From: an uncultured Comamonadaceae bacterium
GTDB taxonomy: Bacteria > Pseudomonadota > Gammaproteobacteria > Burkholderiales > Burkholderiaceae_C
DNA: 19,508 nucleotides
NCBI GenBank assembly: GCA_937871735.1
Contig: CALMOI010000442.1
Location: forward strand, 1 to 19,508
Direction of reading: 5' to 3'
A program made the translations under genes and the position numbers. The notes beneath the pieces are model-generated. The model searched no databases. It had not been told where the DNA came from and saw only the letters and a program-made list of their open reading frames with translations. Of the stretch, positions 1 to 6,797 are shown piece after piece. Within the stretch, counting starts at the first letter, position 1. Each line of letters begins with the position of its first letter.

Positions 1-598
1 CGTCGTGCTGCCACAGCAGCTCTGCATTGGCGCTGTAAGGCAGTTGGCTGGCCCGACCCGCAACGCTGTAGCGCAAGCGCGCCGAAGGCGGCACTTCAGC
101 CAAGAGTTGCACGCCGGGCGCTGATGCCGATGCGAAATGCGTTCCCGTCGCGCTGGCCGCTGCGGTCGCCGATACGGCAGACGAGCTGGCAGCGGCAGCG
201 GGCGGATGGGCGGCGGCATGGTTTTCTTCGCCGGACGGGTGAGCCGCCTTGGCCGATTCCGCACCGTGTGGGCCGAAGCTGACCGGGGCTTGATCGACCT
301 CTGCGCCCGAGACGGGCGGCGCATCAGCCGCTGTCACTGCTTCGGCTTCAGTCGCTGCTGGTTTGGTGGGTGCCGGTTGGGATGTGCGCGTTGCGGGATC
401 GGCTTTGGGTGCCGGTGGCGCAGCGGGTCTGGCGGGCGCGGCTGACGATGGCAAGGTGCGCGTGCTGAACACGGGCGCGGGGTGGCTGGGTTCGTCAGCC
501 AGCAACAGGCTGGGCAACTCGTTCAGCAGCAGCAAATGTGCCGCCAACACCGCAGCACTCAGGCCGACCAGCAGCCGGGGCGTGGCGGGGGCACGCAT
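1..598 (-). CDS. DUF3108 domain-containing protein, N-terminal part (runs off the window)
   Basis: An open minus-strand frame starts at the ATG at 598 and continues without a stop to the window edge, giving 199 residues. The start lies 4 bases beyond the stop of the IclR gene, so the two are probably co-transcribed. The N-terminus has one hydrophobic segment (about residues 8-33) resembling a signal anchor. An Ala/Pro-rich low-complexity linker follows (about residues 38-155). The last stretch, around LLAEVPPSARLRYSV and the following SQLPYSANAELLW, resembles the beginning of the DUF3108 domain found in Burkholderiales envelope proteins. Its biochemical role is unknown; a periplasmic or inner-membrane-anchored location is inferred. 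The C-terminal domain lies outside the window, so the family call rests on a short stretch plus the N-terminal architecture. Confidence 0.7.
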   Translation of the reverse strand, partial: MRAPATPRLLVGLSAAVLAAHLLLLNELPSLLLADEPSHPAPVFSTRTLPSSAAPARPAAPPAPKADPATRTSQPAPTKPAATEAEAVTAADAPPVSGAEVDQAPVSFGPHGAESAKAAHPSGEENHAAAHPPAAAASSSAVSATAAASATGTHFASASAPGVQLLAEVPPSARLRYSVAGRASQLPYSANAELLWQHD

Positions 599-602
599 CA
601 GC

Positions 603-1457
603 TCAAGCGCCTCGGTAGCCCAAGTCGCGTGAGAGTTGCTCGGCCACGGCGCGCAGCGGCGCTTCTACCGTGCCGCCCCACGCGGCATCAAAAGTCGCCG
701 CCGAGCCCAACGCCACCATGCCCAGCGCCATGTGGCCGTCCGAGTCAAACACCGGCGTGCAAAAACCCACAATGCCCGGCAGCAAGGTGTTCACCACCCG
801 CGCCGCGCCGCGCTGGCGCACTTCGGCCAGTATGGCTTCCACATCGGCCAAGGTTTGCGGCACGTCGGGGCGGTTGTGGCCTTGCGGCAAACTTTGCAGC
901 CGCTGCAACTCTTGCGCCATCATGGGTTGCACCTTGCCGAGCGTGCGATCAGGGCTGATGTGGGCGGCAAAGCAGCGCCCAGTGGCCGACGTGAGCAGCG
1001 GCATCACATCGCCCAAACGCAGGTTCACCGGCACGGCCAGCGGCGATTCTTGCCAGTGGACGATGGTGGGCCCGTGGTTGCCCCACACCGCCAGCGCCAC
1101 CGTGTGGCCGATCTGTGCCAGCAGCGTGCCGATGCGCTCGCGGCCCATTTGCACCGCGTCCAGCCGCGACAACGCCGCCAGCCCCAGCCTGAGCGAGGCG
1201 GGCCCGAGGTCGTAGCGCGTGCTGGCCGCGTCTTGCATCACCAAACCCAGGCGCTGAAAACTCACCAAATAGCGGTGTGCTTTGGCGGCGCTCATGTCAG
1301 CGGCGGCGGCCAAGTCGCGCAGCATCAGCGGGCCGTTGGCGTGGGCCAGCACCTCCAGCAGTGCAAAACCGACCTCCACCGACTGAATGCCCGCCCGCTC
1401 TTTGTCAGGGGCGGCGCTGGTGTCTTCATCGGCTGCATTGGGGCGCACGTCATCCAT
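603..1457 (-). CDS. IclR-family transcriptional regulator
   Basis: The product is about 284 residues, normal for IclR regulators. An N-terminal winged helix-turn-helix covers roughly residues 24-95 (GIQSVEVGFALLEVLA, then LRDLAAAADMSAAKAHRYL as the HTH, then RYDLGPASLRLG). A C-terminal effector-binding domain follows, with the typical LLTSATGRCFAA and GIVGFCTPVFDSDG segments. The gene is divergent from a fumarylacetoacetate-hydrolase-family gene. By the usual IclR arrangement it probably controls that gene in response to an aromatic or organic-acid intermediate, but this is inference. I chose the ATG at 1457; a GTG two codons upstream (1463) is an alternative and neither has a strong Shine-Dalgarno. 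The effector cannot be read from the sequence. Confidence 0.9.
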   Translation of the reverse strand: MDDVRPNAADEDTSAAPDKERAGIQSVEVGFALLEVLAHANGPLMLRDLAAAADMSAAKAHRYLVSFQRLGLVMQDAASTRYDLGPASLRLGLAALSRLDAVQMGRERIGTLLAQIGHTVALAVWGNHGPTIVHWQESPLAVPVNLRLGDVMPLLTSATGRCFAAHISPDRTLGKVQPMMAQELQRLQSLPQGHNRPDVPQTLADVEAILAEVRQRGAARVVNTLLPGIVGFCTPVFDSDGHMALGMVALGSAATFDAAWGGTVEAPLRAVAEQLSRDLGYRGA

Positions 1458-1495
1458 TTGCACTAGAATTCGTTTCGTTTAGTTAAATAAGTTTA

Positions 1496-1510
1496 CCAAT
1501 GCGTAATTGG
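1496..1510. promoter_or_regulatory. dyad in the divergent iclR/FAH promoter region, possible IclR operator
   Basis: The 100-bp divergent intergenic region is AT-rich and contains a perfect CCAAT-5-ATTGG inverted repeat. IclR-family regulators usually bind short palindromes of about this size in such regions. Assignment as an operator is inference. The dyad lies 48 bp from the downstream start codon and next to the AT-rich tract at 1480-1495, which may hold the promoters. Confidence 0.35.
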
Positions 1511-1557
1511 CACATGGTGTAGCCAGTCTGCGTATGGATTGATGGAGACCTGAATCT

Positions 1558-2568
1558 ATGAAGCTCGCCACCTACAAAGACGGCTCGCGCGATGGGCAAT
1601 TGGTTGTCGTTTCGCGCGATCTGACCACCGCGCATTATGCGGCGGACATCGCCACGCGCATGCAGCAGGTACTGGACGACTGGGCCTTCTTGGCCCCGCA
1701 ACTCCAAGACCTGTACCAGACCCTGAACGAGGGCAAAGCGCGCCACGCCTTCCCCTTCGAGCCTGAAAAATGCATGGCCCCGCTGCCGCGCGCCTACCAG
1801 TGGGCCGACGGCTCGGCCTACCTGAACCACGTCGAGTTGGTGCGCAAGGCGCGCAACTCCGAAGTGCCCGCCACCTTCTACACCGACCCGTTGATGTACC
1901 AAGGCGGCAGCGACGACTTCATCGGCCCCTGCGACCCGGTGGTGGTGCCCAGCGAAGCCTACGGCATCGACTTCGAGGCCGAAGTGGCCGTCATCACCGG
2001 CGACGTGCCCATGTGCAGCACGCCCGAGCAGGCGCTGGGTGGCATCCGGCTGGTGATGCTGGTCAACGACGTGAGTCTGCGTAACCTGATTCCCAACGAG
2101 CTGGCCAAGGGCTTTGGCTTCTTCCAAAGCAAGCCTGCTACCGCCTTCAGCCCGGTGGCCGTCACGCTCGATGAACTAGGCAGCGCCTGGGACGCAGGCC
2201 GCGTCAACCTGACGCTGCAATCGACCTGGAATGGCCGCAAGGTCGGTCTGTGCGACGCCGGGCCGGAGATGACCTTCCACTTCGGCCAGCTCATCGCCCA
2301 CATTTGCAAGACGCGCAACGTGCGCGCGGGCTCCATCGTGGGCAGCGGCACCGTCAGCAACAAGGGCGTGGAGGTTGATGGCCGCATGGAATGGCCCAAG
2401 GGCTACAGCTGCATTGCCGAAAAGCGCTGCATCGAAACCATCCAAAACGGCCAGCCCAGCACCGAATTCATGAAGTTCGGCGACACCATCCGCATCGAGA
2501 TGAAGGGCTTGGACGGGCAAAGCATCTTTGGCGCAATCGACCAAGACATCGCCGCTTCGCCAAGCTGA
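1558..2568 (+). CDS. fumarylacetoacetate hydrolase family protein
   Basis: The 336-residue product belongs to the FAH superfamily of metal-dependent C-C bond hydrolases (fumarylacetoacetase and related acylpyruvate hydrolases). It has the longer form, with an N-terminal extension domain (about residues 1-75) before the catalytic fold. The metal-ligand pattern is visible: E140 and E142 in DFEAEVAVITGDV, and D171 in LVNDVSLRNLIPNE, followed by GSGTVSNKG late in the fold. GGAG at 1544-1547 precedes the ATG. The gene is transcribed away from an IclR regulator, consistent with an inducible catabolic step such as the last step of homogentisate/tyrosine breakdown. No other pathway enzyme is in the window, so the substrate is not proven. 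A terminator follows immediately. Confidence 0.9.
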   Translation: MKLATYKDGSRDGQLVVVSRDLTTAHYAADIATRMQQVLDDWAFLAPQLQDLYQTLNEGKARHAFPFEPEKCMAPLPRAYQWADGSAYLNHVELVRKARNSEVPATFYTDPLMYQGGSDDFIGPCDPVVVPSEAYGIDFEAEVAVITGDVPMCSTPEQALGGIRLVMLVNDVSLRNLIPNELAKGFGFFQSKPATAFSPVAVTLDELGSAWDAGRVNLTLQSTWNGRKVGLCDAGPEMTFHFGQLIAHICKTRNVRAGSIVGSGTVSNKGVEVDGRMEWPKGYSCIAEKRCIETIQNGQPSTEFMKFGDTIRIEMKGLDGQSIFGAIDQDIAASPS

Positions 2569-2593
2569 GCGACGGCACTGCGCCAACAAAACG

Positions 2594-2638
2594 AAGGCCG
2601 CGCCTTCCATTGCGGAGGGCGCGGCCTTGAGGTTTTTT
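2594..2638. terminator. bidirectional intrinsic terminator
   Basis: A 15-bp stem (2594-2608 with 2614-2628, one G-T wobble, 5-base loop ATTGC) is followed on the plus strand by TTTTTT at 2633-2638. On the minus strand the same stem is followed by CGTTTTGTT. It sits between the convergent FAH gene and the minus-strand 2656-3030 gene and can serve both. Confidence 0.88.
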
Positions 2639-2655
2639 GGAAGCGGTGAGGGCGC

Positions 2656-3030
2656 TTACACCAGCGTGGGGTCAGCGGCCATGTTGTCGAACTTCTTGAA
2701 GTACTGACGGGCCATCGCGACCAGTTGGTTGTCGGTGGGGTGGTCGGCGCTGACCGAGTCCACGATGGTTTCAGCCACAGCGGCTTTGTGCGTCACAGCC
2801 CAGTCGCGGAACTGGTTGCGGGCGATGCCGGGGCCGGCCAGCAGCACTTCGTGCGTGCCGTCCAACGCAGCGGCGACATCAGCGAAGTAAGCCGCATCGT
2901 CGCCGACCTTGCCTTGGTGCTTGTGGTGGCTGCGTGACTTGATGCGCTGCGATTGCACGTGCTCGCGGTCAAACATCACCACGTGGGCTTCGGTGTGATC
3001 CATCCAAACAACGGCGTGGAATGTGGTCAT
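2656..3030 (-). CDS. 'translational machinery protein' type small protein (eRF1-like fold suspected)
   Basis: The 124-residue soluble protein begins MTTFHAVVWMDHTEAHVVMFDRE and has a central segment EVLLAGPGIARNQFRDW. This pattern resembles proteobacterial proteins annotated as translational machinery or host-attachment-like proteins, which are distantly related to eRF1 domain folds. The molecular role is not established. I chose the ATG at 3030 because AAGGAAG lies just upstream. A further in-frame ATG at 3060 would translate that ribosome-binding site as MSIKPKEDLL and is less likely. It follows a DksA/TraR gene on the same strand with a 58-bp gap, so the two probably form an operon ending at the terminator at 2594-2638. 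Confidence 0.7.
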   Translation of the reverse strand: MTTFHAVVWMDHTEAHVVMFDREHVQSQRIKSRSHHKHQGKVGDDAAYFADVAAALDGTHEVLLAGPGIARNQFRDWAVTHKAAVAETIVDSVSADHPTDNQLVAMARQYFKKFDNMAADPTLV

Positions 3031-3088
3031 GAGTAGGTCTTCCTTAGGTTTGATCGACATGAAATGAAAGAACGAGTGAGCGCGGGGC

Positions 3089-3457
3089 TCAACCGTGGTG
3101 GCGACTTTCGGCAGCTTCTTGGCAACTGATGCAGCGCAGGGCTTGGGGCGCGGCGTGCAGTCGGGCGGTGGGGATGTCCACGCCGCAGCTCACGCACTCG
3201 CCGTAGACACCGGCTTCGATGCGGGCCAGCGCGGCATCGATGGCGCCCAACTCGGCGGTCTCGTGCTCGTCAATGGCGAAGGCGAGGTCTTTTTCTGTGA
3301 CCAGTTGCGCGGGCGTGTCTTCGGGGCTGCCAAAGTGGCTCGCGGCGGCTTCAGCGCGGCTGATGACACCGCCACGCTGCTCTGCGATTTGCGCCAGCAG
3401 GGCCGCACGCATGGCCAGCAGTTGCTGCTGGTAGGGGAGGGCTTGCTGTGTGTCCAT
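3089..3457 (-). CDS. DksA/TraR-family zinc-finger protein
   Basis: The 122-residue protein has an N-terminal helical region (about residues 5-85, including the acidic turn around VTEKDLAFAIDEHETAEL). A C-terminal zinc finger C88-x2-C91-x17-C109-x2-C112 follows. These are the hallmarks of the DksA/TraR family, which bind the RNA polymerase secondary channel or act as stress-related zinc-finger proteins. The product is shorter than canonical DksA (about 150 residues), so it is more likely a DksA-like paralogue than DksA itself. AGGAG lies about 9 bases upstream of the ATG. An FNR-type box is centred 68 bp upstream of the start codon, suggesting induction under oxygen limitation. Confidence 0.85.
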   Translation of the reverse strand: MDTQQALPYQQQLLAMRAALLAQIAEQRGGVISRAEAAASHFGSPEDTPAQLVTEKDLAFAIDEHETAELGAIDAALARIEAGVYGECVSCGVDIPTARLHAAPQALRCISCQEAAESRHHG

Positions 3458-3489
3458 GATGATGGCTCCTTTGTTTTGTTGTTGGACTC

Positions 3490-3532
3490 ATCATGCGCTT
3501 GTGCCGCATACCACGTCTTTGACCAAGGTCAA
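3490..3532 (-). promoter_or_regulatory. FNR/ANR-type box with candidate -10 upstream of the dksA-like gene
   Basis: A perfect dyad TTGACCAAGGTCAA at 3519-3532 matches the TTGAC-N4-GTCAA form of FNR/ANR/DNR binding sites. On the minus strand CATGAT (3495-3490, 4 of 6 matches to TATAAT) lies about 30 bp downstream of the dyad centre. This is within 1 bp of the class II activator geometry, and it leaves a short leader before the start at 3457. Read toward the plus strand, the expected -10 position has only a poor match, so the minus-strand operon is the better target. The spacing is visible in the sequence; the regulator is inferred. Confidence 0.55.
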
Positions 3533-3584
3533 GATGGCGATGAACACGAGATTCGTGACTAGGGCTCGGCCATAATCCGTGCCC

Positions 3585-3998
3585 ATGTCCATCTTGCACA
3601 CTCTGCGCCAACCCAGCGGTATTGCCCGTTGGGTGTTGGTGTGGTTTGCGCTGTATTTGGGCGTGGCGGTGGCTGCGCCTTGGGTGCGCCCGCAGGCCAT
3701 GACGCTGGCTTGCGGTGCCACGGGTGGGCTCAAGCTGGTGCTGCTGGACTCGTCCACAGCTTCAGCCAGTTCTGCGGCAGATGCGCCCGCCGGGCCCAAT
3801 GCCACACCTGATGCGCCCCGCGCCGGGCACACGCTGGACTGCCCGCTGTGCATGACCGCCAGCGCCCCGCCACCCCCGTTGGTGGCGTACCAACCCCTGT
3901 CGCCAGACTGCCCGCACGCCTTGCTGCCGCTGGAAGTGGCCCGACTGGCCACGCTGATTGACGGCCCCGGCCAAGCCCGCGCGCCGCCCGCGCTGTGA
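3585..3998 (+). CDS. DUF2946 family protein (copy 1 of 2)
   Basis: The 137-residue protein has one N-terminal hydrophobic segment (about residues 14-32), then a Ser/Ala/Pro-rich region and the motif HTLDCPLCM (C86, C89) followed by a Pro run. This layout is typical of DUF2946, a family often encoded next to copper genes; the CPxC pair may bind copper, which is inferred. The ATG at 3585 is preferred over a GTG two codons upstream. It opens the plus-strand copper cluster and is followed, after 171 bp, by a PCuAC gene. A second DUF2946 gene lies at 6355-6720. Confidence 0.75.
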   Translation: MSILHTLRQPSGIARWVLVWFALYLGVAVAAPWVRPQAMTLACGATGGLKLVLLDSSTASASSAADAPAGPNATPDAPRAGHTLDCPLCMTASAPPPPLVAYQPLSPDCPHALLPLEVARLATLIDGPGQARAPPAL

Positions 3999-4036
3999 TC
4001 TTCTCTCGCCTGAATTCGCTCTGAATTCAGCGCCTT

Positions 4037-4051
4037 GCCGCACCTTGCGGC
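4037..4051 (+). other. small hairpin in the 171-bp gap before the first PCuAC gene
   Basis: GCCGCA and TGCGGC form a 6-bp stem with a CCT loop. It has no T-tract, so it is not a convincing terminator. The rest of the gap (3999-4169) holds a palindromic CTGAATTCAG at 4021-4030 and no gene I can support. Confidence 0.25.
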
Positions 4052-4169
4052 GCATTCCCTGTTGCTGCTGACGCTGCTGCCCGGTGCTTGATAGACCGAG
4101 CGCGGCGTGTTCACCGCTTGCGCCTTGCTGGCGGCTTGCCCCTGTTTCCATCCACTTTGGAGTGTCGTC

Positions 4170-4655
4170 ATGACCTTTTCTCGTCCGATTTTTTCGTTGT
4201 CCTTGGCTGCGGCCTTGTTGGCTGCTACCGCTGCGCAGGCTCAAGTCAGCGTGCAAGACGCTTGGGTGCGCGCCACCGTGCCGCAGCAAAAGGCGACGGG
4301 CGCGTTCATGCAGTTGACTGCCACGCAAGACGCGCAACTGCTGTCGGTCAGCTCGCCCGTGGCGGCAGTCGCTGAAATCCACGAAATGACGATGGACAAC
4401 GGCGTCATGAAAATGCACGCCATCCCCAGCTTGGCGCTGCCTGCGGGCAAGCCGGTGCAGCTCAAACCCGGCAGCTACCACCTGATGCTGTTGGACTTGA
4501 AAGCCCAAGTGAAAGACGGCGACACCGTGCCCGTCACCTTGGTGTTCCAAGGCGCAGACGGCAAGCGCCAAACGCTGCAAGTGCAAGCCCCGGCGCGTCC
4601 GCTGGGTGCGGCCATGCCCGCCGCCGCACATGAGCACAACGGGGTGACCCATTGA
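4170..4655 (+). CDS. periplasmic copper chaperone PCuAC family protein (copy 1)
   Basis: The 161-residue protein has a Sec signal peptide (MTFSRPIFSLSLAAALLAAT, cleavage near AQA at residues 22-24). The mature domain starts with VSVQDAWVRATVPQQKATGAF, typical of PCuAC/DUF461. The copper motif H(M)x10Mx21HxM is exact: H71, M82, H104, M106. PCuAC proteins bind Cu(I) in the periplasm and deliver it, for example to cytochrome oxidase assembly. The short His-containing tail (AAAHEHNGVTH) could add metal ligands. GGAG lies about 8 bases before the ATG. The stop codon overlaps the TTG start of a second PCuAC gene. Confidence 0.92.
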   Translation: MTFSRPIFSLSLAAALLAATAAQAQVSVQDAWVRATVPQQKATGAFMQLTATQDAQLLSVSSPVAAVAEIHEMTMDNGVMKMHAIPSLALPAGKPVQLKPGSYHLMLLDLKAQVKDGDTVPVTLVFQGADGKRQTLQVQAPARPLGAAMPAAAHEHNGVTH

Positions 4656-5122
4656 GCCGCGCACTTTGGATGGGGGCAGCGCTGCTGGCCCTCAGCTCTG
4701 TGGTGAACGCCCACGGCACCCACGCGGGCGACTTGCTGCTGGAGCATCCCTACGCCGTGCCCAGCTTGCAAGGCAGTGCCAACGGCGCGGCTTACCTGCG
4801 CGGCATCCGCAACTCAGGCAGCCAGCCTGACCGCCTGATCGGAGCCAGCACCCCGGTGGCCGAGCGCGTCGAGCTGCACCAAATGACGCTGGACGCGGGC
4901 GTGATGCGGATGCGCGCCATCCCCGCCATCGAGCTGCCTGCGGGCGCTGAGGTGCCGCTGCGCCACGGCGGCACTTACCACCTGATGCTGCTCAACCTCA
5001 AGCGCCCGCTGGTCGATGGCGACCGCTTCGATCTGACGCTGGACTTTGAGCGCGCAGGCCGTCAAACCGTCAAAGTCTGGGTGCAAACCCCGCGTGATGC
5101 CGCTGCCGTCCATGTCCACTGA
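4652..5122 (+). CDS. periplasmic copper chaperone PCuAC family protein (copy 2)
   Basis: The start is TTG at 4652, overlapping the preceding TGA as TTGA, with GGGGTGA just upstream. This indicates translational coupling to the first PCuAC gene. The 156-residue product has a signal peptide ending VVNA (residue 20), so the mature protein would begin HGTHAG, a His-containing N-terminus. The PCuAC copper motif is present with one extra residue: H76, M87, H110, M112. The C-terminus ends HVH. It is clearly a divergent paralogue of its neighbour (VELHQMTLDAGVMRMRAIP versus EIHEMTMDNGVMKMHAIP). It probably handles copper in the periplasm together with copy 1. Confidence 0.9.
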   Translation: MSRALWMGAALLALSSVVNAHGTHAGDLLLEHPYAVPSLQGSANGAAYLRGIRNSGSQPDRLIGASTPVAERVELHQMTLDAGVMRMRAIPAIELPAGAEVPLRHGGTYHLMLLNLKRPLVDGDRFDLTLDFERAGRQTVKVWVQTPRDAAAVHVH

Positions 5123-5138
5123 ACCGAGGTCACACACC

Positions 5139-6350
5139 ATGAACAAGGCATGTTTGCGGCGGATGGCGGCGTTGGTCGCCATGCTGGCGGCCCCTTTCGC
5201 TCGGGCTCACGACGCGGCCAGCGCCGTGCCTGAGGAAGCGGGTCTGCGCCTGGGGCTGAGCGCAGCCATCACCCAACTCGACGCCAGCACGTTGCTGCCG
5301 TCGGCGCGGCTGGCGGGCTATGTGCTGCAAGGCGACCCCGGCGTGGATCGGCGCGGCCTGGGGCTGGAGCACGGCGTGGCCGAGCTGGGCTGGCGGCTAG
5401 ACGAGACCTGGGCCGCCAGCGTGGCTCTGGGTAAGCACGACAGCGACCGCGCCCACGTCGAAACCGCCGCCATCCACAGCCGCTGGCACACCCCGAGCAG
5501 CGACTGGCAACTCAGCGCAGGCCGCCAAAAGCCCGAGCTGGGGCCGGTGCTGGGCGGGGCTGGGCACTTGGATCGTTTTGCCCTGATGCCGCTGGCCAAG
5601 CGCGCCGCGCTCAACGACGACTGGGTGGACGACGGCCTGCAACTGGGCTGGCGGCAGGACACGCCCGACGGCCACTGGTTGGTTGACGCCGGGCTGTGGC
5701 GTGGCGCGGTCTTTCCGGGCAGTGCGGACAGCGGGGCGGTGGTGCCCGCGCTGCATCTGGGGCTGGAGCAGGGCGATTGGCGTGTCGACGCCTTTACCGC
5801 TCGCTTTCAGCCCAAAGGGCGTGGCGCGCGCATCAGCACCAGCGGTCACACCCATGTGTCCCCCGAGTGCAACGCGGCCTTGGTGCAAGTGCTGTGTTTC
5901 AGCGGCAGCACCCAGGTCAGCGCCGCCAGTCTGCGCTGGGACAGCTCCGCCCTGCCGGTGATGGTCACCGTTGCCGCGTGGCTGCGCCAAGCCAGCGGCA
6001 CACTGGAATCGGCCAACGGCAGCGCCGCCTACCAAGGCCGCAACCGGGGCGGCTGGCTGGAAGCCGTGTGGCGCTGTCAGCCGCAGGCCGAACTGGGCTG
6101 GCGCACCGAACGCCTGAGCGCCCGGCACAGCCTGACCGGATCGGGGGCCACGCTGCTGGCCAGCGAAGCCGGATTCGGCAGCTACCAGCCCGCTCACCGC
6201 AACGCCTTGCTGCTGGGCTACAACCCCAACCCGCGCATGGACTGGCGCATCGAAGCCGGACGCGAACAAGTCGCGGGCACGGCGGCGCGCTATGTGCTGC
6301 TGCGGTGGGTGTTCAGGTTGGACCACACCTTCGCGTCGTCTGGGCGGTGA
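5139..6350 (+). CDS. putative outer-membrane beta-barrel protein of the copper cluster
   Basis: The 403-residue protein has a signal peptide (MNKACLRRMAALVAMLAAPF, cleavage near ARA-HD). Alternating hydrophobic and polar stretches follow, of the kind seen in beta-barrels (GLGLEHGVAELGWRLDETWAAS, WLEAVWRCQPQAELGWR, MDWRIEAGREQVAG). It ends near RYVLLRWVFRLDHTFASSGR, where the penultimate-strand-like LRWVFRLDHTF resembles a barrel C-terminus with an added short tail. I do not recognise a named family. A role as porin or copper-uptake barrel is inferred from its position among the copper genes. GAGG lies 9 bases before the ATG at 5139; an in-frame ATG at 5112, overlapping the upstream stop, is less likely because it would bury the signal peptide. 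Confidence 0.65.
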   Translation: MNKACLRRMAALVAMLAAPFARAHDAASAVPEEAGLRLGLSAAITQLDASTLLPSARLAGYVLQGDPGVDRRGLGLEHGVAELGWRLDETWAASVALGKHDSDRAHVETAAIHSRWHTPSSDWQLSAGRQKPELGPVLGGAGHLDRFALMPLAKRAALNDDWVDDGLQLGWRQDTPDGHWLVDAGLWRGAVFPGSADSGAVVPALHLGLEQGDWRVDAFTARFQPKGRGARISTSGHTHVSPECNAALVQVLCFSGSTQVSAASLRWDSSALPVMVTVAAWLRQASGTLESANGSAAYQGRNRGGWLEAVWRCQPQAELGWRTERLSARHSLTGSGATLLASEAGFGSYQPAHRNALLLGYNPNPRMDWRIEAGREQVAGTAARYVLLRWVFRLDHTFASSGR

Positions 6351-6354
6351 TGTG

Positions 6355-6720
6355 ATGCAACGGGTGCGTCGTGACCGCTTGCGTGCGTGGTGCCTTCGGG
6401 TGCTGGTGGGATGGCTGACTGTGCTGGGCGTGGCCGTGGTCACGCCGTGGCTGTCTGCCCCGTCGCCGTGGTTGCTGGTGTGCAGCGCCCGTGGCCTGAG
6501 TGCGCCAGCCACGCCTGAAGACGGCGAATTCACCCCGCTGCACCACACGCTGGCCTGCCCCTTGTGCGCTGTGGCCGGAGCACCGCCGCCCCACGCCGCC
6601 AGCGCCAGCCAGTTTGCGGACGCGCCCCTTTTCACGCCCAGCGCCTTGACCGATCTTGCTCCCACCGTGCGGCGCAGCGCCGCACCTTTGCCTGCGCGTG
6701 GGCCGCCGCTGGTGGCCTGA
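6355..6720 (+). CDS. DUF2946 family protein (copy 2 of 2)
   Basis: The 121-residue protein starts 5 bases after the upstream stop. It has a hydrophobic segment (about residues 13-31), then HTLACPLCAV (C68, C71) followed by a Pro run. This is the same layout as the 3585-3998 gene, but the sequence is well diverged. The paired cysteines are a plausible copper site. The tight spacing to the barrel-like gene supports a single operon. Its function is unknown beyond the association of the family with copper genes. Confidence 0.7.
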   Translation: MQRVRRDRLRAWCLRVLVGWLTVLGVAVVTPWLSAPSPWLLVCSARGLSAPATPEDGEFTPLHHTLACPLCAVAGAPPPHAASASQFADAPLFTPSALTDLAPTVRRSAAPLPARGPPLVA

Positions 6721-6797
6721 TTTCCTGTCGGTCTTCCTTTGTTTTGTTGATCGCAGCGGTGTCTGTAAGGCACGGTTGCGCCCTGTTTCTTCTCATC

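Noticed and set aside
636..1466. Plus-strand frame of 276 residues opposite the IclR gene
   Set aside because: It is antisense to a convincing IclR regulator and is His/Arg/Gln-rich without domains.
3571..3576. CATAAT as the -10 of the first DUF2946 gene
   Set aside because: It lies only 8 bases before the start codon and has no -35 at proper spacing, so it would need a leaderless transcript.
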